Source: Burkholderiales bacterium (GTDB lineage: Bacteria; Pseudomonadota; Gammaproteobacteria; Burkholderiales; Burkholderiaceae_C). From it: DNA of 14,689 bases. Within the stretch, counting starts at the first letter, position 1. The number at the start of each line of letters is the position of its first letter. The notes beneath the pieces are model-generated. The model saw nothing but the letters and a program-made list of their open reading frames with translations. It did not search any database and was not told where the DNA came from. Both the position numbers and the translations under genes were made by a program. Where the stretch lies: assembly GCA_011391855.1 (NCBI GenBank), contig JAABPT010000439.1, positions 1-14,689 on the forward strand, in the 5' to 3' direction. Shown piece after piece: positions 1 through 5,885 of this stretch.

Positions 1-578
1 CGCCCCGCCCCGCTGCCGGCCAGCGTCGCGCCCCGCCCGGTGAGGTGCGCCTCATCGGCGGCCTGTGGAAACGCAGCAAGCTGCCGGTGCCCGACCGCCC
101 CGGCCTGCGGCCCACGCCCGACCGCGTCAAGGAAACACTGTTCAACTGGCTCGGCCAGGACCTCAGCGGCTGGCGCGTGCTCGACGCCTTCGCCGGCACC
201 GGCGCGCTCGGCTTCGAGGCGGCGTCGCGCGGTGCGGCCGAGGCGGTGCTGTTGGAACGCGATCCGGCCTTGGTGCACAGCCTGGAGGCGACACGGCTGC
301 GCCTGGGCGCCACCCTGGTGCGCATCGAACGCACCGATGCGCTGGCCTGGATGGCCCGGTGCGCGCCGGGCCGCTTCGAACTCGTGCTGCTCGACCCGCC
401 GTTCGATGCCGACCTGGCCGTGCCGGCGGCCGCGGCGGCGGCGCCGCTGGTCTGCGAAGGCGGCTTCGTTTACCTGGAGTCGGGGCAGCCGCTGGCTGAA
501 CCGCCGCCGGGCCTGGTGCTGCACCGCAGCCTGAAGGCCGGCGCCGTGCACGCCCAGCTCTTCCGCCGCACGGGTTGA
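1..578 (+). CDS. rsmD: 16S rRNA (guanine(966)-N(2))-methyltransferase RsmD, 5'-partial
   Basis: RsmD methylates N2 of G966 in 16S rRNA, using S-adenosylmethionine, on the assembling 30S subunit. The sequence shows the family's N-terminal signature RLIGGLWKRSKLPVPDRPGL followed by RPTPDRVKETLFNWL, a SAM-binding loop LDAFAGTGALGFEA, and the catalytic-type motif LLDPPFDAD. The stop is TGA at 576-578. A GTG at 45 could be read as a start (177 aa), but the frame stays open from base 3 to that point and reads ...APPGEVRLIGG. This lines up with the GQIRIIGG that sits inside, not at the start of, other RsmD proteins. I therefore treat the 5' end as lying upstream of the window and the GTG as an internal Val. 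coaD follows 68 bp downstream on the same strand, a pairing common in Burkholderiales. Confidence 0.93.
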   Translation, partial: PRPAAGQRRAPPGEVRLIGGLWKRSKLPVPDRPGLRPTPDRVKETLFNWLGQDLSGWRVLDAFAGTGALGFEAASRGAAEAVLLERDPALVHSLEATRLRLGATLVRIERTDALAWMARCAPGRFELVLLDPPFDADLAVPAAAAAAPLVCEGGFVYLESGQPLAEPPPGLVLHRSLKAGAVHAQLFRRTG

Positions 579-585
579 GCGCGGC

Positions 586-591
586 TACACT
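586..591 (+). promoter_or_regulatory. candidate -10 element upstream of coaD
   Basis: The hexamer TACACT, in the context GGCTACACTGCCGCC, lies just after the rsmD stop and about 55 bp before the coaD start. It matches the sigma-70 -10 consensus at four of six positions. No convincing -35 is visible at 16-18 bp upstream, so this is a weak call. coaD may simply be co-transcribed with rsmD. Confidence 0.25.
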
Positions 592-632
592 GCCGCCGCT
601 CCGAGGCCCAGCTTCCGCCCCGCCTCGCACCC

Positions 633-638
633 AGGAGG
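633..638 (+). promoter_or_regulatory. strong ribosome binding site deciding the coaD start
   Basis: A perfect AGGAGG lies 8 nt before the GTG at 647. It fixes that GTG as the coaD start in preference to in-frame codons further upstream (for example TTG at 575, which overlaps the end of rsmD). It is the best Shine-Dalgarno sequence in the window. Confidence 0.85.
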
Positions 639-646
639 AAAGTGCC

Positions 647-1150
647 GTGACCACCACCGCCCCGCTCACCGCCGTCTACCCGGGCACCTTCGACCCCATG
701 ACGCTGGGCCACGAAGACCTGATGCGGCGCGCCTCGCGGTTGTTCGACCGCCTCATCCTGGCCGTGGCCGCGGGCCACCACAAGCGCACCATGTTCAGCC
801 CCGGCGAGCGACTGGAAATGGCGCGCGAGATCGCCGTGGCCTACCCGAACGTGGAAGTCACCACCTTTCGCGGCCTGCTGCGCGACTTCGTGGTGGAAAA
901 CGGCGGCAAGGTCGTCATCCGCGGGTTGCGCGCGGTGAGCGACTTCGAATACGAATTCCAGATGGCCGGCATGAACCGCCAGCTCATGCCCGACGTGGAG
1001 ACGGTCTTCATGACCCCTTCGGACCAGTTCCAATTCGTCAGCGCCACCTTCGTGCGCGAGATTGCCAGCCTCGGCGGTGATGTTTCCAAATTCGTGGCAC
1101 CTTCGGTGTTGAAGCGACTGAAGGAACGGGTCGCGTTACCCGAGGCTTGA
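647..1150 (+). CDS. coaD: phosphopantetheine adenylyltransferase CoaD
   Basis: CoaD transfers AMP from ATP to 4'-phosphopantetheine, giving dephospho-CoA, the penultimate step of coenzyme A synthesis; it acts as a cytosolic hexamer. The 167-aa product has the usual family length. It shows the nucleotidyltransferase signature YPGTFDPMTLGHEDL (residues 11-25, with the T/HxGH-type motif ending at H22), the substrate loop HKRTMFSPGER (45-55), IRGLRAVSDFEYEFQMAGMNR (91-111) and the C-terminal ATP-binding stretch FVSATFVREIASLGGDVSKFV (130-150), where VSATFVR replaces the more usual ISSxxVR. The start is GTG, chosen because a perfect AGGAGG sits 8 nt upstream. The ferredoxin gene follows after 9 nt, so the two are probably one transcript. 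Confidence 0.97.
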   Translation: MTTTAPLTAVYPGTFDPMTLGHEDLMRRASRLFDRLILAVAAGHHKRTMFSPGERLEMAREIAVAYPNVEVTTFRGLLRDFVVENGGKVVIRGLRAVSDFEYEFQMAGMNRQLMPDVETVFMTPSDQFQFVSATFVREIASLGGDVSKFVAPSVLKRLKERVALPEA

Positions 1151-1159
1151 ACCCGCACC

Positions 1160-1513
1160 ATGGCCCTCTGGATCACCGACGAGTGCATCAATTGCGATGT
1201 CTGCGAGCCCGAGTGCCCCAACCAGGCGATCTCGATGGGCGCGGAGATCTACGAGATCGATGCCCAACGCTGCACCGAGTGCGTGGGCCACTTCAGCGAG
1301 CCGCAGTGCGTGCAGTTGTGCCCGGTGAGCTGCATCCCGGTCAATCCTTCGTTCGTGGAGACGAAGGAGCAACTGCTCGCCAAATACCATCGGCTGCAGG
1401 AGGTCGGGCTTCGGACGCCTGCCGCGACCGACGCTCCGGCTGCTGTTGCGGCGGACGCTGCGGCTGACGCTGCACTTCATTGCGTTGGATCTTCGCTTCC
1501 CTCTTTGCCTTGA
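1160..1513 (+). CDS. YfhL-type 2[4Fe-4S] ferredoxin with Ala-rich C-terminal tail
   Basis: A small cytosolic electron carrier of the AlvinFdx/YfhL class. The N-terminal ~85 residues follow E. coli YfhL closely (MALWITDECINCDVCEPECP...). Cluster ligands are visible as C9-x2-C12-x2-C15-x3-C19 and C38-x2-C41-x8-C50-x3-C54; the long x8 spacing is typical of this class. VETKEQLLAKYHRLQ (66-80) normally lies near the end of the protein. Here the frame runs on for about 32 more residues of low-complexity Ala/Asp sequence, including an extra C108. From base 1341 the gene is antisense to the 3' end of the DUF4124 gene, so the tail may reflect that overlap. The start ATG lies 9 nt after the coaD stop with only a weak GAGG 14 nt upstream. 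The redox partner is not known. Often annotated fdxA or fdx, but the symbol is not certain. Confidence 0.92.
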   Translation: MALWITDECINCDVCEPECPNQAISMGAEIYEIDAQRCTECVGHFSEPQCVQLCPVSCIPVNPSFVETKEQLLAKYHRLQEVGLRTPAATDAPAAVAADAAADAALHCVGSSLPSLP

Positions 1514-1841
1514 AGCCTGCACCGCCGTGTCGGCCCTGCGGCACGGCGTGTGGATCCAACGGTGGCGCGGCAACGCGCTCGCGCAACAGGCGCTCCAAGC
1601 GCAACACATCGGCCAGGCGCTGCTGGCGTGCCGCCACTTCCTGTGCCACCAACACCTCGTGGGCCGAGGGCCTGTCGGCCCATGCCGCCATCTGCAGGCG
1701 CTGGCCATCGGTGCAGGGCCGGTCGCTGAAGCTGCGGCCGTCTTCGCCACAGCGCCAGACGGTCTGTGCCTGCAGCGGCGACATCGCGGCAGCGACACCC
1801 AGCAACAGGCCGATGGCGACAAGCGGGTTCATGCGGTTCAT
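1341..1841 (-). CDS. exported DUF4124 domain protein
   Basis: A 166-aa predicted envelope protein of unknown function. An N-terminal signal sequence (hydrophobic stretch about residues 6-22, likely cleavage after LQA near residue 25) is followed by the DUF4124 hallmark VWRCGEDGRSFSDRPC (28-43), in which C31 and C43 could form a disulfide. Next come a helical, charged segment (65-90) and an Arg/Gln/Pro-rich tail. The ATG at 1841 overlaps the pth stop as ATGA, and GGAG lies 7 nt upstream inside pth; both support this start and coupling to pth. An in-frame ATG at 1832 is a less likely alternative. The last 173 bp are antisense to the ferredoxin gene. DUF4124 proteins are widespread in proteobacteria without an assigned role, and I cannot give one. 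Confidence 0.8.
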   Translation of the reverse strand: MNRMNPLVAIGLLLGVAAAMSPLQAQTVWRCGEDGRSFSDRPCTDGQRLQMAAWADRPSAHEVLVAQEVAARQQRLADVLRLERLLRERVAAPPLDPHAVPQGRHGGAGFKAKREAKIQRNEVQRQPQRPPQQQPERRSRQASEARPPAADGIWRAVAPSSPRTKD

Positions 1842-2470
1842 GAGTCGTCTCCAGGTTCGCTGTCGAGTGGGGGCGCCCGCCGTGGCGGCTTGGGCCGCGG
1901 CGGCTGGGCGTGGATGCGGGCCAGCGCCTGGTTCATCTCGCCGGCCATCAGCCACTCGCTGGCTTGCAGCGACTGATCGATGGCTTTCGCGATGGCCTCG
2001 CGGTCGTCGGGCGAGGGCCGCTTGAGCACGTAGTTCACCACCTCGGCCTTCACTCCGGGGTGGCCGATGCCCAGCCGCAGGCGCCAGAAGTCGAGCGTGC
2101 CGAGCATGGCGTGGATGTCCTTCAGGCCGTTGTGCCCGGCGGCGCTGCCGCCGAACTTGAGCTTGGCCTGGCCTGGCAGCAGGTCGAGCTCGTCGTGCAC
2201 GACCAGTATCTGCTGCGGCTCGATCTTGAAGAAGCGCGCCAGCGTCGCCACCGAGAAGCCCGAGCGGTTCATGAAGGTCATGGGCTCGAGCAGCCACACC
2301 GGCCCGGCGGGCGCAGTCACGCGTGCGGCCAGTGCCTGGTAGCCACGCTCGGGCACCAGCCGCGTGCCGAGCTTGGCGGCCAGTGTGTCCAGCCACCAGA
2401 AGCCCGCGTTGTGCCGCGTGGCCTCGTATTCCGTGCCCGGGTTGCCCAGGCCGACGAAGAGTCGAATCAT
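1838..2470 (-). CDS. pth: peptidyl-tRNA hydrolase Pth
   Basis: Pth cleaves the ester bond of peptidyl-tRNAs that drop off the ribosome, recycling tRNA in the cytosol. The 210-aa product carries all known catalytic or substrate residues at the same numbers as the E. coli enzyme: N10, H20 (in TRHNAGFWWLD), N68 (in MTFMNRSG), D93 (in VVHDELDLLPG) and N114 (in GSAAGHNGLKDI). The C-terminal ~20 residues are a Pro/Arg-rich tail. The start MIRLFVGLGNPG fits the family; an in-frame ATG at 2479 would add MQH. No Shine-Dalgarno is visible, but a GATAAT lies 7 nt before the ATG (see findings). The gene follows rplY beyond a terminator, and its stop overlaps the DUF4124 start. The ychF gene that often follows pth is absent here. 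Confidence 0.97.
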   Translation of the reverse strand: MIRLFVGLGNPGTEYEATRHNAGFWWLDTLAAKLGTRLVPERGYQALAARVTAPAGPVWLLEPMTFMNRSGFSVATLARFFKIEPQQILVVHDELDLLPGQAKLKFGGSAAGHNGLKDIHAMLGTLDFWRLRLGIGHPGVKAEVVNYVLKRPSPDDREAIAKAIDQSLQASEWLMAGEMNQALARIHAQPPRPKPPRRAPPLDSEPGDDS

Positions 2471-2477
2471 GTGTTGC

Positions 2478-2483
2478 ATTATC
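2478..2483 (-). promoter_or_regulatory. candidate -10 element for pth
   Basis: GATAAT on the minus strand matches TATAAT at five of six positions. It sits just after the rplY terminator and ends 7 nt before the pth ATG. No clear -35 is seen. If used, transcription would begin at or next to the start codon, giving a leaderless or nearly leaderless pth mRNA, consistent with the missing ribosome binding site. Confidence 0.35.
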
Positions 2484-2494
2484 GAGAGGACGCG

Positions 2495-2526
2495 AAAACG
2501 GCGAAGCCCCACCGAGGTGGGGCTTC
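2495..2526 (-). terminator. intrinsic-type terminator after rplY
   Basis: Read on the minus strand, GAAGCCCCACC pairs perfectly with GGTGGGGCTTC (arms 2516-2526 and 2503-2513; about 10 bp usable with a 4-nt loop). It is followed by GCCGTTTTCGCG. The hairpin starts 26 nt after the rplY stop. The U-run is only four long and 4 nt from the stem, but placement and stem strength make it a good factor-independent terminator separating rplY from pth. Confidence 0.75.
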
Positions 2527-2552
2527 GTGGGGTCAACCTTTCGGGGGATGCC

Positions 2553-3203
2553 CTATTTCTTGTTCTGTCGCTCGTCCTTCTTGGGCTTGACCTTGCCCTT
2601 TTCGGCCGGCACCACCACGGTGGGCGCGGCAACCACTTCTTCCTCGGCCTTGGGCAGCGTCACCGCCACGATCACCGGGTCGAGCGTGCCGCGCTTGACG
2701 GCCTTGATGCCCTCGGGCAGCTTCAGGTCGCTGGCGTGCAGGCTGGTGCCCTTGACCAGGCCAGAGAGGTCGATGGTCACGAACTCGGGCAGCTGCGCGG
2801 CCAGGCATTCGATCTCGAGGTCGGTACGCACGTGGCTGACCAGGCACTTGTCGGTCTTCACCGCCGGCGACAGTTCTTCACCGGTGAAGTGCAGCGGCAC
2901 CTTCTTGCGCAGCTTGGTCGTCTCGTCGATGCGCTGGAAGTCCACGTGCATGACCATGGGCTTGTAGGCGTGCATCTGGTAGTCGCGCAGCAGCACCTTC
3001 TCGGTCTTGCCGGCGAGTTCCATTTCCAGGATCGACGAGTGGAAGGCCTCCTTCTTCAGCGCGAAGAACAAGGCGTTGTGGTCGAGCTCGATCATCTTCG
3101 GCTCGCCGGCGCCATAGACGATGCCCGGCACCTTGGCAGCGTTGCGCAGGCGGCGGCTCGCTCCGGTCCCCTGCAGCGAACGCTCGTAAGCTGTGAATTG
3201 CAT
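2553..3203 (-). CDS. rplY: 50S ribosomal protein L25/general stress protein Ctc
   Basis: L25 binds 5S rRNA in the central protuberance of the large subunit. The 216-aa product is the long CTC/TL5 form. An N-terminal L25 domain (about 1-95; ERSLQGTGASRRLRNAAKVPGIVYG, then DYQMHAYKPMVMHVDFQR) is followed by the beta-rich CTC domain (about 96-190; KVPLHFTGEELSPAVK, KGTSLHASDLKLPEGI) and a Lys-rich tail ending in QNKK. The ATG at 3203 has GGAG 5 nt upstream, and MQFTAYERS is the family N-terminus; the 19-codon upstream in-frame extension lacks homology. It lies downstream of prs beyond a probable terminator, so it may have its own promoter in the 108-bp gap, although read-through from prs is likely too. 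Confidence 0.97.
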   Translation of the reverse strand: MQFTAYERSLQGTGASRRLRNAAKVPGIVYGAGEPKMIELDHNALFFALKKEAFHSSILEMELAGKTEKVLLRDYQMHAYKPMVMHVDFQRIDETTKLRKKVPLHFTGEELSPAVKTDKCLVSHVRTDLEIECLAAQLPEFVTIDLSGLVKGTSLHASDLKLPEGIKAVKRGTLDPVIVAVTLPKAEEEVVAAPTVVVPAEKGKVKPKKDERQNKK

Positions 3204-3251
3204 AGTTGCTCCAAAAGTTGAGGCGCCCGCGACCAGGCTGCCTTGGGGTTT

Positions 3252-3268
3252 GCAGGCCAAAGGCCTGC
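3252..3268. repeat. perfect inverted repeat in the rplY leader
   Basis: GCAGGCC (3252-3258), a 3-nt spacer and GGCCTGC (3262-3268) form a perfect 7-bp stem about 50 nt before the rplY ATG. No U-run follows on either strand, so it does not look like a terminator. It could be a leader structure or a protein site. Function unknown. Confidence 0.6.
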
Positions 3269-3270
3269 GA

Positions 3271-3302
3271 CAAGAAAAGAGTAGGGCTTGCGTTAGAAGC
3301 CC
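3271..3302 (-). terminator. intrinsic-type terminator after prs
   Basis: On the minus strand GGGCTT (3302-3297) pairs with AAGCCC (3289-3284) around a 7-nt loop and is followed by the T-rich TACTCTTTTCTTG. It begins 10 nt after the prs stop. The stem is short (6 bp), so termination may be partial and leave some read-through into rplY. Confidence 0.65.
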
Positions 3303-3311
3303 GCCTCTCCA

Positions 3312-4274
3312 TCAAAAGTTGCTGTTCTGCTCCGCGAAGAGGCTGGTCACCGACTCGCCGTCGCTGATGCGGCGCATGGTTTCGGCGAACAGGAAGGCCA
3401 CCGACAACTGCCTGATCTTGGTGCAGGCCTTGGCCTGCTCGGACAGTGGGATGGTGTTGGTGACGACGACTTCGTCGATCTGCGACGCCGTCAGGCGTTC
3501 GACCGCCGGGCCCGAGAATACCGGGTGCGTGCAATAGGCGTAGATGCTGCGCGCGCCGCGTTCCTTCAGCACGTCGGCCGCCTTCACCAGCGTGCCGGCG
3601 GTGTCGATCATGTCGTCCATGATCACGCAGTTGCGGCCCTCGATCTCGCCGATGACGTGCATCACCTCGGACACATTGGCCGTGGGCCGGCGCTTGTCGA
3701 TGATGGCCAGGTCGCAGTCCAGTTGCTTGGCCAGTGCGCGGGCGCGCACCACGCCGCCGACGTCGGGCGAGATGACCACCAAATTGGGGTAGTCCTTGCT
3801 TTTCAGGTCGGACAGCAACACCGGGCTGGCGTAGATGTTGTCCACCGGAATGTCGAAAAAACCCTGGATCTGGTCGGCGTGCAGGTCCATCGTCAGCACA
3901 CGTTCCACGCCCACGGTTTCCAAGAGGTTGGCCACCACCTTGGCGCTGATGGGCACCCGCGTGCTGCGCGGCCGGCGGTCTTGCCGGGCATAGCCGAAAT
4001 ACGGGATCACGGCGGTGATGCGGCGTGCGCTGGCACGCTTGAGCGCATCGACCATGATCAGCAGTTCCATCAAATGCTCGTTGGTCGGCGTGCAGGTGGG
4101 TTGCAAGACGAAGACGTCGCGTGCGCGCACGTTCTGGCGGATCTCCACGGTGACTTCACCGTCGGAGAAGCGGTCCACCATGGCGCGGCCGAGTTCGATG
4201 CCCAGGTGCGATGCAATTTCCTGCGCCAGCACCGGGTTGGCGTTGCCGGTGAAGAGCACGGTGTTGAACAGCAC
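3312..4274 (-). CDS. prs: ribose-phosphate pyrophosphokinase (PRPP synthetase)
   Basis: Prs makes phosphoribosyl pyrophosphate from ribose 5-phosphate and ATP, the precursor of purines, pyrimidines, His, Trp and NAD. The 320-aa product shows FTGNANPVLAQEIA near the N-terminus, FSDGEVTVEIRQNVRARDVF (36-55), the flexible loop YFGYARQDRRPRSTRVPIS (92-110), the metal/ATP-binding DLHADQIQGFF (130-140), KRRP (194-197) and the PRPP-binding loop VIMDDMIDTAGTLVKAA (217-233), where Ala replaces the usual second Gly of DTGGT. The start is GTG at 4274, with GGAG 8 nt upstream. The frame has no ATG between the upstream stop and this point, so GTG is the best choice. The gene lies directly after tRNA-Gln in the ispE-tRNA-prs order and probably shares its transcript. 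Confidence 0.97.
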   Translation of the reverse strand: MLFNTVLFTGNANPVLAQEIASHLGIELGRAMVDRFSDGEVTVEIRQNVRARDVFVLQPTCTPTNEHLMELLIMVDALKRASARRITAVIPYFGYARQDRRPRSTRVPISAKVVANLLETVGVERVLTMDLHADQIQGFFDIPVDNIYASPVLLSDLKSKDYPNLVVISPDVGGVVRARALAKQLDCDLAIIDKRRPTANVSEVMHVIGEIEGRNCVIMDDMIDTAGTLVKAADVLKERGARSIYAYCTHPVFSGPAVERLTASQIDEVVVTNTIPLSEQAKACTKIRQLSVAFLFAETMRRISDGESVTSLFAEQNSNF

Positions 4275-4316
4275 GATGATGGCTCCGCGGGGAGGGCCGG
4301 TGCCGCAGCGCCGGAT

Positions 4317-4337
4317 TCAGGGCAGGACTCAGGGCAG
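4317..4337. repeat. short direct repeat between tRNA-Gln and prs
   Basis: TCAGGGCAG occurs twice, at 4317-4325 and 4329-4337, in the 67-bp gap between the tRNA 3' end and the prs start. It may be a tRNA 3'-trailer or a slippage duplication. No function can be assigned. Confidence 0.5.
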
Positions 4338-4341
4338 AATT

Positions 4342-4418
4342 TGGCAGGGGAGGAAGGACTCGAACCCTCGAATGTCGGAATCAAAATCCGATGCCTTAAC
4401 CAACTTGGCGACTCCCCT
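4342..4418 (-). tRNA. tRNA-Gln (anticodon UUG)
   Basis: Read on the minus strand, the cloverleaf is complete. The 7-bp acceptor AGGGGAG/CTCCCCT (4418-4412 and 4352-4346) is followed by discriminator G4345 and an encoded CCA at 4344-4342. The D-arm lies in GCCAAGTTGGTTAAGGC. The anticodon stem TCGGA/TCCGA closes the loop TTTTGAT with anticodon TTG at 4384-4382, and the T-arm GAGGG-TTCGAGT-CCTTC is intact. It is 77 nt with CCA. UUG reads CAA and, by wobble, CAG. It sits 40 bp after the ispE stop and 67 bp before prs, the usual position in this part of Betaproteobacteria, so it is probably processed from an ispE-prs transcript. Confidence 0.96.
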
Positions 4419-4458
4419 ACTCAGGAAGCGGCTCGTCACCGCCACCTTCGAAACCGTT

Positions 4459-5349
4459 TCAGCCGGCCCACCCAGAAAGCGGGTGCTCGACCAGGCTGCG
4501 GCACATCCGCGCCACCCACCCCTTCGGAAGTTCATCCTCCAGGTCAATCGCCACGGGTGGCTCGGCGGTGCCGACTCTTGCAAAGACCGCGCTGCCCGAG
4601 CCCGTCATGCGGCTGTTGCCGTAACGTGCCTGAAGCCAGCGGGCGGCTTGCGCCACCTCGGGGCACCGGTCTTCGGCGGGCGGTTGCAGGTCGTTGTTGC
4701 CAAAACCCTGCGTCCAACCGGCCGGCGCACCGGTGCGCCCCGCCTCGTCAAGTAAGCCCGTGAGTATAACAGCTTCGGTATCGCGAACCAGCGCCGGGTG
4801 CCGGAAGATGTCCTGCGTGGCGACGGCGGCCGGCGGCTTGACGACGGCGTAGCGCGCCGGCGGCAGGGCCAGCGGCGTCAGCCTCTCGCCAATGCCTTCG
4901 ACGAAGGCGTTGTGGCCGCCCAGGAAGAAAGGCACGTCGGCGCCGAGTGCCAGGCCGATCTCGGCCAGCCGTGCCCGCGGCCAGTGCAGGCCCCACAGCC
5001 GGTTCAGCGCCAGCAGCGTGCTGGCGGCGTCGGAACTGCCGCCGCCCATGCCGGCGCCCGAGGGCACCCGCTTCAGGATCGAGATGTCGGCGCCCTGGGC
5101 CGTTGCGCTGGCTGTCTGCAGCGCGCGTGCGGCGCGCAGGCACAGGTCGTCGGCGGGCAGCGCAGGACCGAGGTCGTGGCGGGCCAGCGCGCCGTCGCCG
5201 CGCCACTCGAAGTGCAGCGCATCGGCCCAGTCGATGAGCACGAAGAGCGACTGCAGCAGGTGGTAGCCGTCGGAACGCCGCCCCACCACGTGCAGGAAGA
5301 GGTTGAGCTTGGCCGGCGCCGGCACGTCGTAGAGCGCACGCAGGCTCAC
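4459..5349 (-). CDS. ispE: 4-(cytidine 5'-diphospho)-2-C-methyl-D-erythritol kinase
   Basis: IspE phosphorylates CDP-ME with ATP in the non-mevalonate (MEP) pathway to isopentenyl diphosphate. It is a cytosolic GHMP-family kinase. The 296-aa product shows the N-terminal APAKLNLFLHVVGRRSDGYH (11-30, with the catalytic-type K14), the ATP-binding GHMP motif PSGAGMGGGSSDAAS (96-110), GADVPFFLGG (136-145, with D138 as the probable catalytic Asp) and the C-terminal MTGSGSAVFA (248-257). The GTG start at 5349 overlaps the lolB stop as GTGA, and VSLRALYDVPAPAKLN fits the family length. A longer frame upstream is just the lolB/TPR shadow. Codons 193-198 contain a rare ATA that coincides with an extended -10 motif (see findings). 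Confidence 0.97.
   Translation of the reverse strand: MSLRALYDVPAPAKLNLFLHVVGRRSDGYHLLQSLFVLIDWADALHFEWRGDGALARHDLGPALPADDLCLRAARALQTASATAQGADISILKRVPSGAGMGGGSSDAASTLLALNRLWGLHWPRARLAEIGLALGADVPFFLGGHNAFVEGIGERLTPLALPPARYAVVKPPAAVATQDIFRHPALVRDTEAVILTGLLDEAGRTGAPAGWTQGFGNNDLQPPAEDRCPEVAQAARWLQARYGNSRMTGSGSAVFARVGTAEPPVAIDLEDELPKGWVARMCRSLVEHPLSGWAG
4763..4771 (-). promoter_or_regulatory. candidate extended -10 promoter inside ispE, directed at tRNA-Gln/prs
   Basis: On the minus strand, TGTTATACT matches the extended -10 form TGnTATAAT with one mismatch in the hexamer. It lies in the coding sequence of ispE, in a local AT-rich island of a GC-rich gene, and uses the rare Ile codon ATA. No good -35 is visible at 17 bp. 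Predicted initiation near 4756 would give a transcript reaching tRNA-Gln about 340 nt later and prs about 480 nt later. Confidence 0.45.
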
Positions 5350-5885
5350 GGCGCCGCCCTTTCGTCCAGCCGCACCCGCACCTGAACCTCGGGCGGCGCG
5401 GCGCGGTGGGCTTCGATCCAGCCCTCGGCCAGGCGCGCCAGCCGTACCGACCAGCCGAGCTGCTCGAAGCCATCGCCGGCCATGACATGCGGCGCCGCCG
5501 GCCAGGGGCGGCCTGCGATCCAGTCGGGCAGGGCGGCCAGCGGCAAAGCCTCGCCCAGCGCCTGGCGCGACAGGTCGTCGAGCGTCTCGAACCGTTGCTC
5601 GCCGTCGGGGCTGTCCAGCACGGCCAGGCCCGGTGCCCAGCGTGCCTGCACCACGCGGGTGCCCAGTGGCGAGTTCAGGCGCAACTCGCCGGACTGCCCG
5701 TCGCCGCGCAGTTCGAAGGCCGCGCCCATGCTCTGCGCCGCCTGCGAAGCGCTGGCCGCCACGCGCACGCTGAGCCGGCCGCTGGTCCACGCCGCTTCGC
5801 CGGGCGCCGAAGGGGGCGTGGCACAGGCGGCCAGCAAGCACGCCGCCAGGAGCAGCGGCGGCCAGGCCGGCAAGCGGCGTTTCAC
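5346..5885 (-). CDS. lolB: outer-membrane lipoprotein insertion protein LolB
   Basis: LolB is the outer-membrane lipoprotein that accepts lipoproteins from the periplasmic chaperone LolA and inserts them into the outer membrane. The 179-aa product begins KRRLPAWPPLLLAACLLAAC. A lipobox LLAAC places the lipidated Cys at residue 21; an earlier LAAC ends at C16 and is a less likely site. The mature part shows the LolB-like core SGRLSVRV, LRLNSPLGTRVVQARW and LPLAALPDWIAGRPWP. Sequence identity to E. coli LolB is low, but the length, lipobox and position directly before ispE fit. The GTG start at 5885 overlaps the TPR gene stop (GTGA), and the lolB stop overlaps the ispE start in the same way, so three consecutive genes look translationally coupled. 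Confidence 0.92.
   Translation of the reverse strand: MKRRLPAWPPLLLAACLLAACATPPSAPGEAAWTSGRLSVRVAASASQAAQSMGAAFELRGDGQSGELRLNSPLGTRVVQARWAPGLAVLDSPDGEQRFETLDDLSRQALGEALPLAALPDWIAGRPWPAAPHVMAGDGFEQLGWSVRLARLAEGWIEAHRAAPPEVQVRVRLDERAAP

Noticed and set aside
45..578. rsmD starting at GTG 45
   Set aside because: The open frame continues to the left edge and residues before this codon fit the family's internal GxxRxIGG, so the true start is probably outside the window. It remains a possible alternative.
575..1150. coaD starting at TTG 575
   Set aside because: It would overlap rsmD, add 24 non-homologous residues and ignore the perfect AGGAGG placed for GTG 647.
4070..4418. tRNA-Gln as an integration (att) site
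   Set aside because: tRNA genes are frequent phage or island targets, but no integrase, partial tRNA duplicate or compositional break lies on either side; the neighbours are core genes.
3525..4763. 412-aa plus-strand frame opposite prs and through the tRNA
   Set aside because: It runs through a perfect tRNA gene and opposite prs with its full motif set; it is a GC-driven shadow.
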